Part shown: positions 36,189 through 45,581 of the stretch, one piece after another
Layout of the letters: each line of letters begins with the position of its first letter
How positions within the stretch are numbered: position 1 is the first letter of the stretch
NCBI GenBank assembly: GCA_003225175.1
Contig: QIBA01000031.1
Coordinates: forward strand, 53,789 to 117,788
Source: Acidobacteriota bacterium
GTDB taxonomy: Bacteria; Acidobacteriota; Terriglobia; Terriglobales; Acidobacteriaceae
Direction: 5' to 3'
DNA length: 64,000 bases
Translations under genes and position numbers: made by a program
The notes under the pieces: generated by a model
What the model was told of the DNA's origin: nothing
Seen by the model: only the letters and a program-made list of their open reading frames with translations
The model's database searches: none

Positions 36189-36887
36189 ATGTTGATCGCG
36201 GAAGAATTCTCCAAGTATTTTGGATCTGTGTGTGCGCTGAAAGAGGTCGGGCTCTCCCTGCCGGATGGCCAAATTCTGGGACTCATAGGTCCTAATGGCG
36301 CAGGTAAGACGACATTTCTGCAGGGCCTCGCTGGTCTCCTTCCGATGAGCTCAGGACGACTAAGCTGGAATGGAGTTCAAGTTCCACTTCGAAATCGGCC
36401 AAAGTTACTGTTCTATCTGGAGGACGGAATTGCTCCACATCCTGATCTTTCCGTCGGTGCTGTCCTTGATTTTTATGCAAAGATCTTCGGACGCGGGGGC
36501 AACGAGAGGGATGAAGCACTTGAGAGGTTTGACCTTCCAAGTTATGCCTCCAACCGGATTAAATCTCTCTCAAAAGGCACTTTGAAACGATTGCTCCTAA
36601 GCCTAGCTTGGCTCGCTCACCAAGAAGTGCTGCTTCTCGATGAACCTTTCGATGGTCTGGATCTAAGACAGGTGCGCGGAGTTACATTGTCTTTGCGAGA
36701 TCTGACAAGATGCGGCAGGAGTCTACTGCTTTCAATCCATCAACTGAGAGACGCGGAGCGATCCTGCGATCGGTTTGTGCTTTTGAATTCTGGTGGAGTA
36801 GTGGTTGCTGGCACTTTGCCTGAGCTGCAAGTAAAGATTGGACGCCCAGATGCCAATTTGGAAGATGTGTTTTATGCACTGGTCTAA
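36189..36887 (+). CDS. ABC transporter ATP-binding protein
   Basis: About 232 residues (GTG 36177 is an alternative start). Walker A GPNGAGKTT near the N-terminus, a signature-like SLSKGTLKR in place of LSGGQ, Walker B VLLLDEPFDG, and the H-loop histidine in LLSIHQLRD. This is the pattern of single-domain ATPases that pair with ABC-2 type permeases for export or membrane insertion. The permease gene overlaps its end. The substrate is unknown. Confidence 0.9.
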   Translation: MLIAEEFSKYFGSVCALKEVGLSLPDGQILGLIGPNGAGKTTFLQGLAGLLPMSSGRLSWNGVQVPLRNRPKLLFYLEDGIAPHPDLSVGAVLDFYAKIFGRGGNERDEALERFDLPSYASNRIKSLSKGTLKRLLLSLAWLAHQEVLLLDEPFDGLDLRQVRGVTLSLRDLTRCGRSLLLSIHQLRDAERSCDRFVLLNSGGVVVAGTLPELQVKIGRPDANLEDVFYALV

Positions 36888-38193
36888 GCTCAAACTTTTA
36901 TTCCTGATCGAGTTGCGCACCCTCTTTGCATCTCGCGCTTTTTGGATCCTGCTGCTCATTTCTTCTCCTCTGACTGGCTATAGTTTTATGACAGCGATTG
37001 ACCTCTATAACCAGTCCAGCCGCGCTGCCTTGACATCGCCTCAGCTAGCGACGGGATTGAACCCATTCGATGGAATTATTGTCCCGACTCTTGGCGGACT
37101 ATATCTCGTCTTGACTTTGCTTTTCCCATTTCTGGCCATTCGCATGTTGTCAACGGACAAAGCCTCAGGAGCATTTCGCATCTTACTTCAGTTACCCTCA
37201 TCTGCTGTTGATTTGATCGCCTCTAAGACTCTCGTGCTAGCGTGCGCTCTTCTGGTAGTAGAAATTCCAGGCATTCTGGCCATCGTTCTTTGGCGAGTCT
37301 CCGGTGGCCACGTTTATGTACCGGAAGTGTTTTCTATATTGCTTGGTCACGCTCTCTACGGACTAATCATTGGTGCCATCTCACTTTTCGCGGCAGCCAT
37401 CACAGGGAGTGCCTCCACCGCTGCGATCGTCGCCCTTGGCTTTACGTTGGGTTCATGGGTTTTGGACTTCGCCGCTCTCGGCAGTAACGCTTTTGTTCGC
37501 GGCATTGCACGCCTCTCTTTGACGGCAGCTCTTAAACCGTTTGAACAAGGTCTTCTCGTCGGGGCCACGATCGTAGGTGGCAGTACTGCAATCCTTATGT
37601 TCCTTGTGCTCACCACGGTCTGGTGGCACCCAGGTAGGCTGATGTGGGAAAAATCATACGCTTCAACAGCAATCGTCATTGCGTGGATATTTATTGTTGT
37701 TTTCGCAAGATACACAGGATCGGCGGATTTTACAGAAGATCGGCGACATTCCCTTGCGCCAGCCGTGGTGACTGCATTAAGGCAGATTCAGAAACCGATT
37801 CGGATCACTGTCTATCTGGGTTCCGAAGATCCTCGTCTCCTTGATTTCAGCCAATCCGTTCTTGCGAAACTTCGTCGTGCACTACCTAAAACCAAAGTGG
37901 ATTTTCCGTTGGGACGCGGGGGCGGATTCCTCGGATCGACTCAAGAAGACAAATACGGGTTGATCATTTATTCGGTTGGAACAAAGGAGGCACAAAGCCG
38001 TTCCACATCGCCAGAGGAGATTCTGCCACTACTGTGGGAGTTGGCCGGAATCGACCCTCCAATCCAGCAATCTGAATCTCCTTATCGCGGTTATCCTCAC
38101 ATAATTCACTCCTCCCGATTATCCGAGATATGTTTCTATCTCGCTTTGCCGTCGATCTCACTCTTAGGATTAGTGCATTCAATGAGGAGCTAA
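36874..38193 (+). CDS. ABC-2 type permease with Gld-like C-terminal segment
   Basis: About 439 residues starting inside the ATPase gene (ATG 36874; ATG 36865 possible). Six hydrophobic spans lie in the first 280 residues (FWILLLISSPLTGYSF, ILAIVLWRVSG, LYGLIIGAISLFAAAI and others) as in ABC-2/GldF permeases. After a seventh span (IVIAWIFIVVFARYTG) comes a soluble part beginning RRHSLAPAVVTALRQIQKPIRITVYLG and DPRLLDFSQSVLAKLRRAL, which resembles the start of GldG/ABC_transp_aux domains, then a last hydrophobic span. The auxiliary part is short compared with a full GldG. Confidence 0.75.
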   Translation: MHWSKLKLLFLIELRTLFASRAFWILLLISSPLTGYSFMTAIDLYNQSSRAALTSPQLATGLNPFDGIIVPTLGGLYLVLTLLFPFLAIRMLSTDKASGAFRILLQLPSSAVDLIASKTLVLACALLVVEIPGILAIVLWRVSGGHVYVPEVFSILLGHALYGLIIGAISLFAAAITGSASTAAIVALGFTLGSWVLDFAALGSNAFVRGIARLSLTAALKPFEQGLLVGATIVGGSTAILMFLVLTTVWWHPGRLMWEKSYASTAIVIAWIFIVVFARYTGSADFTEDRRHSLAPAVVTALRQIQKPIRITVYLGSEDPRLLDFSQSVLAKLRRALPKTKVDFPLGRGGGFLGSTQEDKYGLIIYSVGTKEAQSRSTSPEEILPLLWELAGIDPPIQQSESPYRGYPHIIHSSRLSEICFYLALPSISLLGLVHSMRS

Positions 38194-38195
38194 GT

Positions 38196-38885
38196 ATGCA
38201 GTGTTTCTTTGTGCTTATCTTGACAGCCGTCACTTTTTTGCCTGCGGCAAGAGTTATTGATTTTTCCTCCGAAGCATTAGGAACAGAGCCCAAGAGTATG
38301 ACACCTGTTGTTGGCGTCTGGACGATTGCCCAAGAGGGAGACAAGAAAGTGCTCATGGTGAACGGTAGTAAATGGAAGGAGGGTCAGCCGGCCACGAACT
38401 TGGCAGACAAAGCGCGTGCTTTGTATGGCGATCGATATGCAGAGTTCCTCGACAATGTGCGGGCTTTTGCGTATTACCCTTACGCCGTTGCAAAGGACGT
38501 TGAAGACTTCCGCGAAGGGGAAATTAGCATGCGTTTTAAGCCTTTAGCGGGAAGAATCGACCAGGGCGCAGGCATTCTCTTTAACTTGAAACCGACTGGC
38601 GACTATCTGACACTGCGTGCCAATGCCTTAGAAAACAATCTCGTGTTGTGGCAATTCAAGAATGGAAAACGAAGTCCTGTGAAGTGGGTTCGGAATACTC
38701 CGACTGCTACTAGGCAGTGGCATGACCTAAAGGTAAAGGTAGCGGGGACCAAGGTAGAAGGTTTTCTCGATGGAAAGTTGCTGCTGGAACATCAACTCAC
38801 GCAGCCAGTCACCGGCAAAATCGGAGTTTGGTCAAAAGCTGACAGCGTTATGTATATGGATCAGTATGTTGTTGATCTGAGATAG
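38196..38885 (+). CDS. Secreted LamG/DUF1080-like protein
   Basis: 229 residues from ATG 38196 (GGAG at the right distance, 2 bp after the permease stop). Signal peptide (CFFVLILTAVTFLPAA). The rest is one concanavalin-like beta-sandwich with IDFSSEALG, ISMRFKPLAGRIDQGAGILFNL, WHDLKVKVAGTKVEGFLDGKLLLEH and TGKIGVWSKADS, as in DUF1080/LamG domains. These often bind or cleave glycans; no catalytic residues can be assigned here. Confidence 0.78.
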   Translation: MQCFFVLILTAVTFLPAARVIDFSSEALGTEPKSMTPVVGVWTIAQEGDKKVLMVNGSKWKEGQPATNLADKARALYGDRYAEFLDNVRAFAYYPYAVAKDVEDFREGEISMRFKPLAGRIDQGAGILFNLKPTGDYLTLRANALENNLVLWQFKNGKRSPVKWVRNTPTATRQWHDLKVKVAGTKVEGFLDGKLLLEHQLTQPVTGKIGVWSKADSVMYMDQYVVDLR

Positions 38886-38903
38886 GAGCCCTGAGGTTCT
38901 TAT

Positions 38904-40217
38904 ATGGAAAATTTAAGCCGAATCTCGAAAGCTCCAAAGATCTGGTCGATTGTGCGCGTTGCCAGCGGGAATTTCCTCGAAATGTATGACTTCATGGTCT
39001 TTGGTTATTACGCCCCAGAGATCGCTCGGACATTCTTTCCGACTGCCAGTCAATTCGCATCTCTGATGCTTACTCTGATGACCTTCGGTGCTGGGTTTCT
39101 GATGCGCCCTCTTGGAGCTATCGTACTTGGGACCTACACCGATCACCATGGCCGTCGCGCAGGCCTCATTTTGACTCTCGGGCTGATGTCAGTCGGCACT
39201 GTCTCAATCGCTTGTCTGCCTGGGTATCAGAAGATAGGACTCATTGCGCCACTTCTCGTCTTGCTGGGCCGATTACTACAGGGATTTTCGGCAGGTGCTG
39301 AGTTGGGTGGCGTTTCTGTTTACCTCTCCGAAATTGCCACCCCAGGACACAAAGGGTTCTACGTAAGCTGGCAATCGGCTAGCCAACAAGTAGCCGTTAT
39401 ATTTGCAGCTATTCTGGGCGTAATACTCCACTCACGCTTCTCGCCGGCACAGATGGTGGCTTGGGGATGGCGTGTGCCATTGCTGATCGGTTGCAGCATT
39501 GTGCCGCTCCTTTTTCTGTTGAGGCGAACGCTCGAAGAAACAGATGAATTTAAACGCCGAAGAACTCGTTTGAGCGGGCGCGAAATTCTGGTCTCGCTTG
39601 CGAATAATTGGCGTGTTGTGGCCATCGGGATGCTTCTGACAACGATGACTACGGTGTCCTTCTACATGATTACTGCGTATACTCCGACGTTCGGTAGTAC
39701 CGTGCTGCGTCTTCCGAGTAGCGACAGCCTTCTTGTCACGTTGTGTGTGGCAGCCTCCAACCTATTTTGGCTGCCGATTATGGGGGCTTTCTCAGATCGT
39801 GTGGGGAGAAAGCCGTTGTTGCTTGCGTGCACGCTGCTTGCTCTCATCACTGCCTACCCAGCACTGGCGTGGTTAGTGGTTGCGCCGTCGTTCTCCCGAT
39901 TGCTCGTGGTCGAACTGTGGTTGTCATTTCTTTACGCGAGTTATAACGGAGCAATGGTTGTCTTTCTCACAGAAATGATGCCCATTGAAGTCCGAACATC
40001 TGGTTTTTCTCTTGCATACAGCCTCGCGACGGCTATTTTTGGCGGCTTCACGCCTGCCATCAGCACATATCTAATTCATGTAACCGGCAATCGAGCCATT
40101 CCGGGACTATGGCTATCCTTTGCAGCGGCATGTGGATTGGCTGCCACTCTGGTTGCGAGGTCAGAACTGAAAAGCAGCCTGGAGGCGCAAGCCGCGGTTC
40201 CCGTCAGTGCGCGTTAG
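38904..40217 (+). CDS. MFS metabolite:proton symporter, citrate/tricarballylate type
   Basis: 437 residues with twelve hydrophobic spans. [20 protein letters not shown] at the first span, [21 protein letters not shown] between spans 2 and 3, and [31 protein letters not shown] are characteristic of the MHS group that includes CitA and TcuC. Transport of a tri- or dicarboxylate with protons is the likely role. Last gene of the unit starting at 35301. Confidence 0.88.
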   Translation: MENLSRISKAPKIWSIVRVASGNFLEMYDFMVFGYYAPEIARTFFPTASQFASLMLTLMTFGAGFLMRPLGAIVLGTYTDHHGRRAGLILTLGLMSVGTVSIACLPGYQKIGLIAPLLVLLGRLLQGFSAGAELGGVSVYLSEIATPGHKGFYVSWQSASQQVAVIFAAILGVILHSRFSPAQMVAWGWRVPLLIGCSIVPLLFLLRRTLEETDEFKRRRTRLSGREILVSLANNWRVVAIGMLLTTMTTVSFYMITAYTPTFGSTVLRLPSSDSLLVTLCVAASNLFWLPIMGAFSDRVGRKPLLLACTLLALITAYPALAWLVVAPSFSRLLVVELWLSFLYASYNGAMVVFLTEMMPIEVRTSGFSLAYSLATAIFGGFTPAISTYLIHVTGNRAIPGLWLSFAAACGLAATLVARSELKSSLEAQAAVPVSAR

Positions 40218-40754
40218 ATCCGGCCTGCCGTTGCAACCCAAATTACCTACCCGACTCTCGCAAATGATTTTCAAAGCAACTGAAGAAGCGCTGGAGCAGA
40301 AAGGAACAATGGTCGATACGTAACTAATTCGAATGTGTTGCGGCCGATGGACGTCCAGACTCACGATACAAACACTGGCCGGGATTTGTCCACGGCACTG
40401 AATCGTATCGCGAGCCGCCTGTGACCTTACCAGCAACTTTCGATAGGAACAACCTTTCACCACTCAGACCCGAGACGTGGAGATACACGATCTTCGAGAG
40501 TTCGCAATACCCGGATGAACGCTCGATTGTGAGTTTGCGGATCAGGGAATCAGCGGCACATCGCAAAGAGGCCAGCACCTAACGAACTCATGCGGAACTG
40601 AACGGGACGAGCAACTCACCAGCGCCGTTAGGAATTGCCCTTGCTGCGACTGACGAATAGCTGTCTCGGTTCAACCTTGCCATTCCTGTTCCGGAAGTAA
40701 TTCTGAGTCCTCAGGTGTGTAGGAATCGAAAGACGAACAAGGATCGGTTTCCGC
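40218..40754. other. Intergenic gap between the MFS gene and a receptor gene
   Basis: 537 bp between convergent genes. A minus-strand open stretch at 40324-40578 (84 codons) has no recognised relatives and no good ribosome site. No hairpin-plus-T terminator was found for either neighbour. It may be remnant coding sequence; nothing firmer can be said. Confidence 0.4.
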
Positions 40755-43700
40755 TCACCAGATCACCTTGACTCCGAGTTGGATCTGGCGTGACGTCGTT
40801 TGCGTCGCCGTAAGCCGGCCCGCGTTGGCGAGCAGGTTGCCCGACTGGTTAAAGATTGCGTTCGTGCTCAGCGGCACCGCGAAGTTTGTGTGATTCAGAA
40901 TGTTGAAAAACTCGGCCCGGAACTGCATCCGAAATGCTTCGGAGATGCGCGAAACAGGCACATTCTTGTATGCGGACATGTCAAGGTCGAGCAGGCCTGG
41001 TCCGACGACGCCATTGCGGCCCGAATTACCGAGTAGCGTGGCGGGCGACGGGAATGTGAAGCATTGCGTCTTGATGTAGTGCTGTGCGTTGCCGGAATTG
41101 ACTGGGTGCTTACATTCGGGGGTGCTCAGGATGTTAGGGTATCCGATGGGATCGTCGCTGTTTAAGCCGAGCGGATCCCCAGAGATCATCGCTGTAAATG
41201 GCGTTCCCGAAGTCGAGTTCAGAATCGTTCCGAGCTCCCAATTGCCTAGTATGGCCCTCGCGAGCGCGTTCCCGCTCGGTGCAGGCACATTCCATAGAGA
41301 GCTGAGTGTAAACGTGTGAAAGATGTTGAAATCGCAGAATCCCTTGCGGTGCGCCTTATCAAAAAATAGAGGACTGGTAATTCCATTCAGGAACTGATCG
41401 CCGCGCGATGCTGCCGAGCCGGTGTCCAGGCACTTGCTCCAGGTATATGAGCCCTGAATCTGGAAACTATGGCTGAGCGGCTTGCGCACCATGGTCTGCA
41501 ATCCGTGATAGTACGAGTCGCCATCCCACCAGTCGGACCTTAAGACCCCCGCGTTCGGGTCTTGCCGCGTCCCGCTCCCTTGCGGCGTCGGCCATACATA
41601 GCCTTGCGCAGTTTTCGCTACAGGCAGAACGATGTTGGAATCGTCCATCGTAAAAGCATTGTGAATTCCACGAGACCCAACATACGCGGCCTGCAGCGTC
41701 AAGTCGGAAATAAGCTGGCGCTGGATCGTGAGATTCCAGTTCATGATGTAGTTGCGAGGTGGGTCGGGCTGGATGTAGGTGCTACCCAGTCCCGTCAATG
41801 AGGAGAAATTTGCCAGACTGAATGCGCCCTTCGGGAAGGAGCCGGCCGGCAGATTCCGCACCGTCGTGCTTACTACGAATGGCGTACCTTGAGCAGCCTT
41901 CGGCGTGTAAATGTAAAGCAGCGGGAGGTGATCGTAAACACCGAAACCACCGCGCACGACCGTCCTGGCGTTCTTCTGCGGATCCCATGCGAAGCCGATC
42001 CGCGGTTCGAAGTTCTTGAGGGTTGGATTATTTGTGAAATACGTGTGGACCGGCACTGGCGCTCCGCCGTTCAAGTTCACAACTGTCTGAAGTCCGTCGT
42101 GAGCTTCGATCGGGTTGGTGCTTATTTCATAGCGTATGCCGTAATTGAGAGTCAGCGACGGGGTAAACCGCCAGTTGTCGTGGAAATAGCCGCCGATGAT
42201 CGACTGCCTGAGCCCGGCTTCTTTCGACCGGGCTGGATCGAGGGCAAACAGGCTGGTCGGTTGGTTTGTCAGGAATTTCGCCAGTGAGCCAAAGGCAAAC
42301 AGACCGTTCGGTCTGCGGAGCGCGAACAGGTTGTACTGCGATCGCTCAAACGAGAAACCGACCTTGAACGAATGCGTGCCGTGTGTAATGAAAGCGTCGT
42401 CGTAAAACTGGTATGAGTTTCCAATATGGTCGAAAAACGAGTTCGCTCCAACTCCTCCGTTGAAGGTCGTAAGTCCAGGAACAGTGATGATTGCAGCCGC
42501 CCGGCCAGGGGCAGTACCTAAGCTGAGATCGGCAGCCTTGGGATTGATCGCAGCTCCGGCAGTGTTCACGAACCCTTTGGTCCGGTTGTAGCCCCCTCGG
42601 ACCGTGTTGATGAAGTTCTGAGTGAAGACGTGAGTTTCCTCGATCGCGATCAGTTGGCGGCGAGTGAGATTCCCGAAGAACTCGTTGTTCAACGAATCAG
42701 GAACGTCAAAGCTGGCGTCGTCAAACATATATGTGCCGAACAAGCTGTCTGTGTTCGAGAAGTGATGATCAATCCGCGTGGTAAAGAAGTTCTCTTTCAA
42801 TGTTTGGTCGGTGGCGACGTTGTAGACGCCCGTATCCCCGGCGCCAAGGAGCCCCGCATTCGGCAGCGCCCAGAAATCGAGATAGGGTTTCACGGCAGGG
42901 TCCACGGTCACGTTGCCGGTCGAGAGCTGCCCGTTTCGCGCAGCCTGCGATGGAACCGTGTCGCTGAATGTGACACCCTGGTTCAGGCGCAAGCCTTCGT
43001 AGTTACCGAAAATGAATGTCTTATCCTTGATGATCGGTCCTCCCGCTGACCCGCCGAACTGGTAACGCCGTAGCGGAGGCTTCGTCGCGGCATCGAAGTA
43101 GTTGCGTGCATCAAGCGAGCTGTCGCGAAAGAAACCAAATCCCGCGCCATGGAATGCGTTGGACCCGGTACGCGTAATGGCATTGATTACACCGCCAGAA
43201 GTTCTTCCGTATTCCGAAGAATAGTTGCTGGTCAAAACGGAGAACTCGCTGATTGCATCGACGCCCAGATTGGCACCGCCGGCGCCGCCAGGTGCGCCAT
43301 TCGAATAGTCATTAATGCTCACGCCGTCAATCCGATAATTGTTCTCCTGTGGGCGGTGACCGGCGACGGTGAGCTCGTCGCCAAAGCCACGGTTGCCGCG
43401 TGAGGATGTCGCACCGACTGTCGACTGCGTGCGAACGCTGGTGACACCCGGTTGCAGCGTTGCCAGGCTCGTCCAATCACGCCCGTTCAACGGAAGCTCG
43501 CGAAGCGTGGAAGCATTCACGACTGAGCTCAGCGTCGACGTCGACGTATCCACAATGGGTGTTTCCGCTGTAACCTCAATTTTGTCCTGAGCGGCGCCGA
43601 CCCGTAGGATCAAATCAATAGTCAGTTCAGCTCCTACTGTAAGAACAACACTCCTTCGCACAAGGTTCGAGAATCCCCGCGCGGAGGCAGTCACGTCATA

Positions 43701-43937
43701 TGTTCCAGGTAAAAGGTTCGCTGCACGGTAGAACCCGCTCTCATTCGAATTCAACTCGGTGTCAACGCTCGTGGCGACGTTGTGCACGATCACTTTCGCA
43801 TTGGGCAGAGCAGCTCCAGAAGTGTCGGAAACCGTGCCGGCAATGACTCCGCCGGCGACTTGGGCAGAGACGGAGGATACGACGCTACTTGCGATAATCA
43901 ACGCAACGACGAATGTGCACGCATCACGACGACGCAT
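40755..43937 (-). CDS. Oar-like TonB-dependent outer-membrane receptor
   Basis: 1060 residues. Signal peptide (CTFVVALIIASSVVSSVSAQ), carboxypeptidase-regulatory-like domain (GGVIAGTVSDTSGAALPNA), plug (LPLNGRDWTSLATLQPGV, GRTSGGVINAITRTGSN), barrel ending IQLGVKVIW. Its base composition appears higher in G+C than the genes around 5-36 kb, and it is the most divergent of the intact receptors in the linker regions. A single-gene unit with its own element at 43993-44025. Confidence 0.93.
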   Translation of the reverse strand: MRRRDACTFVVALIIASSVVSSVSAQVAGGVIAGTVSDTSGAALPNAKVIVHNVATSVDTELNSNESGFYRAANLLPGTYDVTASARGFSNLVRRSVVLTVGAELTIDLILRVGAAQDKIEVTAETPIVDTSTSTLSSVVNASTLRELPLNGRDWTSLATLQPGVTSVRTQSTVGATSSRGNRGFGDELTVAGHRPQENNYRIDGVSINDYSNGAPGGAGGANLGVDAISEFSVLTSNYSSEYGRTSGGVINAITRTGSNAFHGAGFGFFRDSSLDARNYFDAATKPPLRRYQFGGSAGGPIIKDKTFIFGNYEGLRLNQGVTFSDTVPSQAARNGQLSTGNVTVDPAVKPYLDFWALPNAGLLGAGDTGVYNVATDQTLKENFFTTRIDHHFSNTDSLFGTYMFDDASFDVPDSLNNEFFGNLTRRQLIAIEETHVFTQNFINTVRGGYNRTKGFVNTAGAAINPKAADLSLGTAPGRAAAIITVPGLTTFNGGVGANSFFDHIGNSYQFYDDAFITHGTHSFKVGFSFERSQYNLFALRRPNGLFAFGSLAKFLTNQPTSLFALDPARSKEAGLRQSIIGGYFHDNWRFTPSLTLNYGIRYEISTNPIEAHDGLQTVVNLNGGAPVPVHTYFTNNPTLKNFEPRIGFAWDPQKNARTVVRGGFGVYDHLPLLYIYTPKAAQGTPFVVSTTVRNLPAGSFPKGAFSLANFSSLTGLGSTYIQPDPPRNYIMNWNLTIQRQLISDLTLQAAYVGSRGIHNAFTMDDSNIVLPVAKTAQGYVWPTPQGSGTRQDPNAGVLRSDWWDGDSYYHGLQTMVRKPLSHSFQIQGSYTWSKCLDTGSAASRGDQFLNGITSPLFFDKAHRKGFCDFNIFHTFTLSSLWNVPAPSGNALARAILGNWELGTILNSTSGTPFTAMISGDPLGLNSDDPIGYPNILSTPECKHPVNSGNAQHYIKTQCFTFPSPATLLGNSGRNGVVGPGLLDLDMSAYKNVPVSRISEAFRMQFRAEFFNILNHTNFAVPLSTNAIFNQSGNLLANAGRLTATQTTSRQIQLGVKVIW

Positions 43938-43978
43938 ACGAACCTCGCTTTCGCTGCTACACCGCTAAATTGGACGCG

Positions 43979-44025
43979 ACGATACAACAGGTTGCCCATT
44001 AACTTTTCCTTAATGTTTGTTCATG
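43979..44025 (-). promoter_or_regulatory. Triple 11-bp repeat element and -10 for a receptor gene
   Basis: Minus-strand repeats 44025-43993 with cores ATGAA, TTAAG and TTAAT, 8 bp, then TATCGT (43984-43979). The first repeat is the least like the others, and the -10 is weak. Expected start near 43972, about 35 nt before the ATG. Confidence 0.58.
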
Positions 44026-44142
44026 GAAACTCGAGGCCAATATCAGCTGGGTTCCGCAATCTTTCGCGCGGTCGATCTCAACCAATTCGCGGATATGTGA
44101 AGTGCGGACACACACGGATTATCGGTACAACTTCGGTACAAC

Positions 44143-44158
44143 GAGAGAGAGAGAGAGA
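44143..44158 (+). repeat. GA dinucleotide run, eight units
   Basis: Eight consecutive GA units in a gene-free stretch (44026-44431). Short tandem repeats of this length can slip, but no gene or promoter is clearly affected. Confidence 0.85.
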
Positions 44159-44230
44159 ACGAACGGTGTGTTGGGCTCCTAAGCACACCAAAGCAAGCAC
44201 TTGGATTTTTGATTTCGGTTCCAGAGCAAG

Positions 44231-44255
44231 CGTCGGAGGTTCAAATCCTCACTAC
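44231..44255 (+). other. tRNA T-arm-like fragment
   Basis: GGAGG, loop TTCAAAT, then CCTC forms a T-arm-like hairpin with the universal TTC. No matching acceptor, D-arm or CCA end could be built around it, so this is at most a decayed tRNA piece. The rest of the 44026-44431 gap shows nothing I recognise. Confidence 0.25.
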
Positions 44256-44431
44256 TCTTGCGAGCAGCTGGAAATTGTCATGCATTTCCGCCTACCGTGG
44301 TGCGGCTGTTGTGAGTTGATCCTGCTCGCGTGGCGCTGTCTACGCCATCAATCGACCTGCGCATCACCGGGCGAACGGCCCGCGAATGAAACTCAGCGTG
44401 CGGCTTGATCGCGAGTTCTCCCGGAGGAAGA

Positions 44432-45442
44432 CTATGGCAGAGTCTCGAAAGCAAGGACACGGGCACCATATTTTCCTTCGCCAGGGGACACTGCTATATA
44501 CAAGCGGTTCAGTTCGGGAACGAGGAGACACGTCTTCGCTCCGGGCGCAGTGGGTACCTTGGCGATTAGCTCGTAGTGATCGGCATCCTTCTGTTGATAC
44601 ACGGCGATATATCCCTCAGCTCCAGGCACATAGATGCGCTTCCGCGCCCTGTCGAAAGCCATGCCGTCAGAATGTCCAGCTGTCTCCCATGCCCCGACCT
44701 GCTTACCACTCTGCGTATCTAAAACGACGAGCTTGGCCGGCTTGCGGCAGACGATAAAAAGACGATGGTTGGGTTCGTCGAGGATCATCGGCGAATTCTC
44801 GCCAGCACTCTCAAGCCGCCAGCGATCAACGATCTTCATGCTGTCACGATCTACGACGTCAATCTCATTATGGTCCGTGACGTTGACGAACATCCGCTTA
44901 CCCTGCGACTCAAGCGCCATGCCTTCGACGTGCGCGGAGTCAAACTTGAGATCGGCCTTCTTGCTAAAGTCCCTCGTATCGATTACCGAAAGCACCGACT
45001 CCTTCATTTGTACGTCTTTGCCCCCGGTAACCACATAAGCCTGGTGCTTGTCCGGATCGTAAGCGAGCGAATCCGCGCCCGGGATAAGTGGGACTTTCTT
45101 CAGGAGTTGAAAATCTGGGCCGTTGAGGACCTTCGACATACTCTCTCCGCCGTCGGTCACAAGCAGCTTTTGTGAGGCAGGAAGATAGAGGATGCTGTGC
45201 GGCACCTCGAAGCCTCGGATTGTCCTGAGCCACCTGGTGCTCTTCAGATCGAAGACCTCCAGCGTGCCGTGGTCCTCGGCTGCCAGGAACAGCCGATTGC
45301 CATTGACATCAGCGGCAAAATGATCGAAGTCGCCAGAGTACTTTGGCAAATCAACGCTCGCTACAAGTCTTAGCGGTGTGCTATCACTGGCTGCCGCACA
45401 CGTTACGCAGAGAACTGCCAACGTTAGCAAAGCTCTCCTCAT
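44432..45442 (-). CDS. Secreted YVTN-type beta-propeller protein
   Basis: About 336 residues from ATG 45442 with GGGGGA upstream. Signal peptide (LLTLAVLCVTCAAA), then SVDLPKYSGDFDHFAADVNGN and blades such as RLFLAAEDHGTLEVFDL, RMFVNVTDHNEIDVVD, RLFIVCRKPAKLVVLDTQSG and RIYVPGAEGYIAVYQ. Divergent from the second regulator gene. A propeller next to a regulator/kinase pair recurs at 12.8-16.8 kb. Confidence 0.86.
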   Translation of the reverse strand: MRRALLTLAVLCVTCAAASDSTPLRLVASVDLPKYSGDFDHFAADVNGNRLFLAAEDHGTLEVFDLKSTRWLRTIRGFEVPHSILYLPASQKLLVTDGGESMSKVLNGPDFQLLKKVPLIPGADSLAYDPDKHQAYVVTGGKDVQMKESVLSVIDTRDFSKKADLKFDSAHVEGMALESQGKRMFVNVTDHNEIDVVDRDSMKIVDRWRLESAGENSPMILDEPNHRLFIVCRKPAKLVVLDTQSGKQVGAWETAGHSDGMAFDRARKRIYVPGAEGYIAVYQQKDADHYELIAKVPTAPGAKTCLLVPELNRLYIAVSPGEGKYGARVLAFETLP

Positions 45443-45503
45443 GTTCTTTCCCCCACGCATTTTGAAGCTTAGTTAGAGAGCATGAGCCGTTCCTGAAGTG
45501 AGG

Positions 45504-45515
45504 ATGAAATTTCAT
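45504..45515. promoter_or_regulatory. Perfect palindrome ATGAAATTTCAT between divergent genes
   Basis: A 12-bp perfect palindrome in the region between the propeller gene (minus) and the regulator gene (plus), flanked by CCTGAA and TTCAGG. Its half site TTCAT is the same pentamer repeated in the element at 45582-45614. It may be an operator for the propeller gene. Confidence 0.4.
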
Positions 45516-45581
45516 TCAGGAAATACGCTCGAACCGAGGGAGAATGTCGCGCTAGCCCAAATGACCATTTTTATGAACGAA

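Noticed and set aside
40324..40578. Minus-strand reading of 84 codons as a small gene
   Set aside because: No ribosome site, no recognised motif, unusual composition; kept only as an unexplained gap.
44143..44158. GA run as a phase-variable switch
   Set aside because: It is neither inside a coding frame nor within a recognisable promoter spacer.
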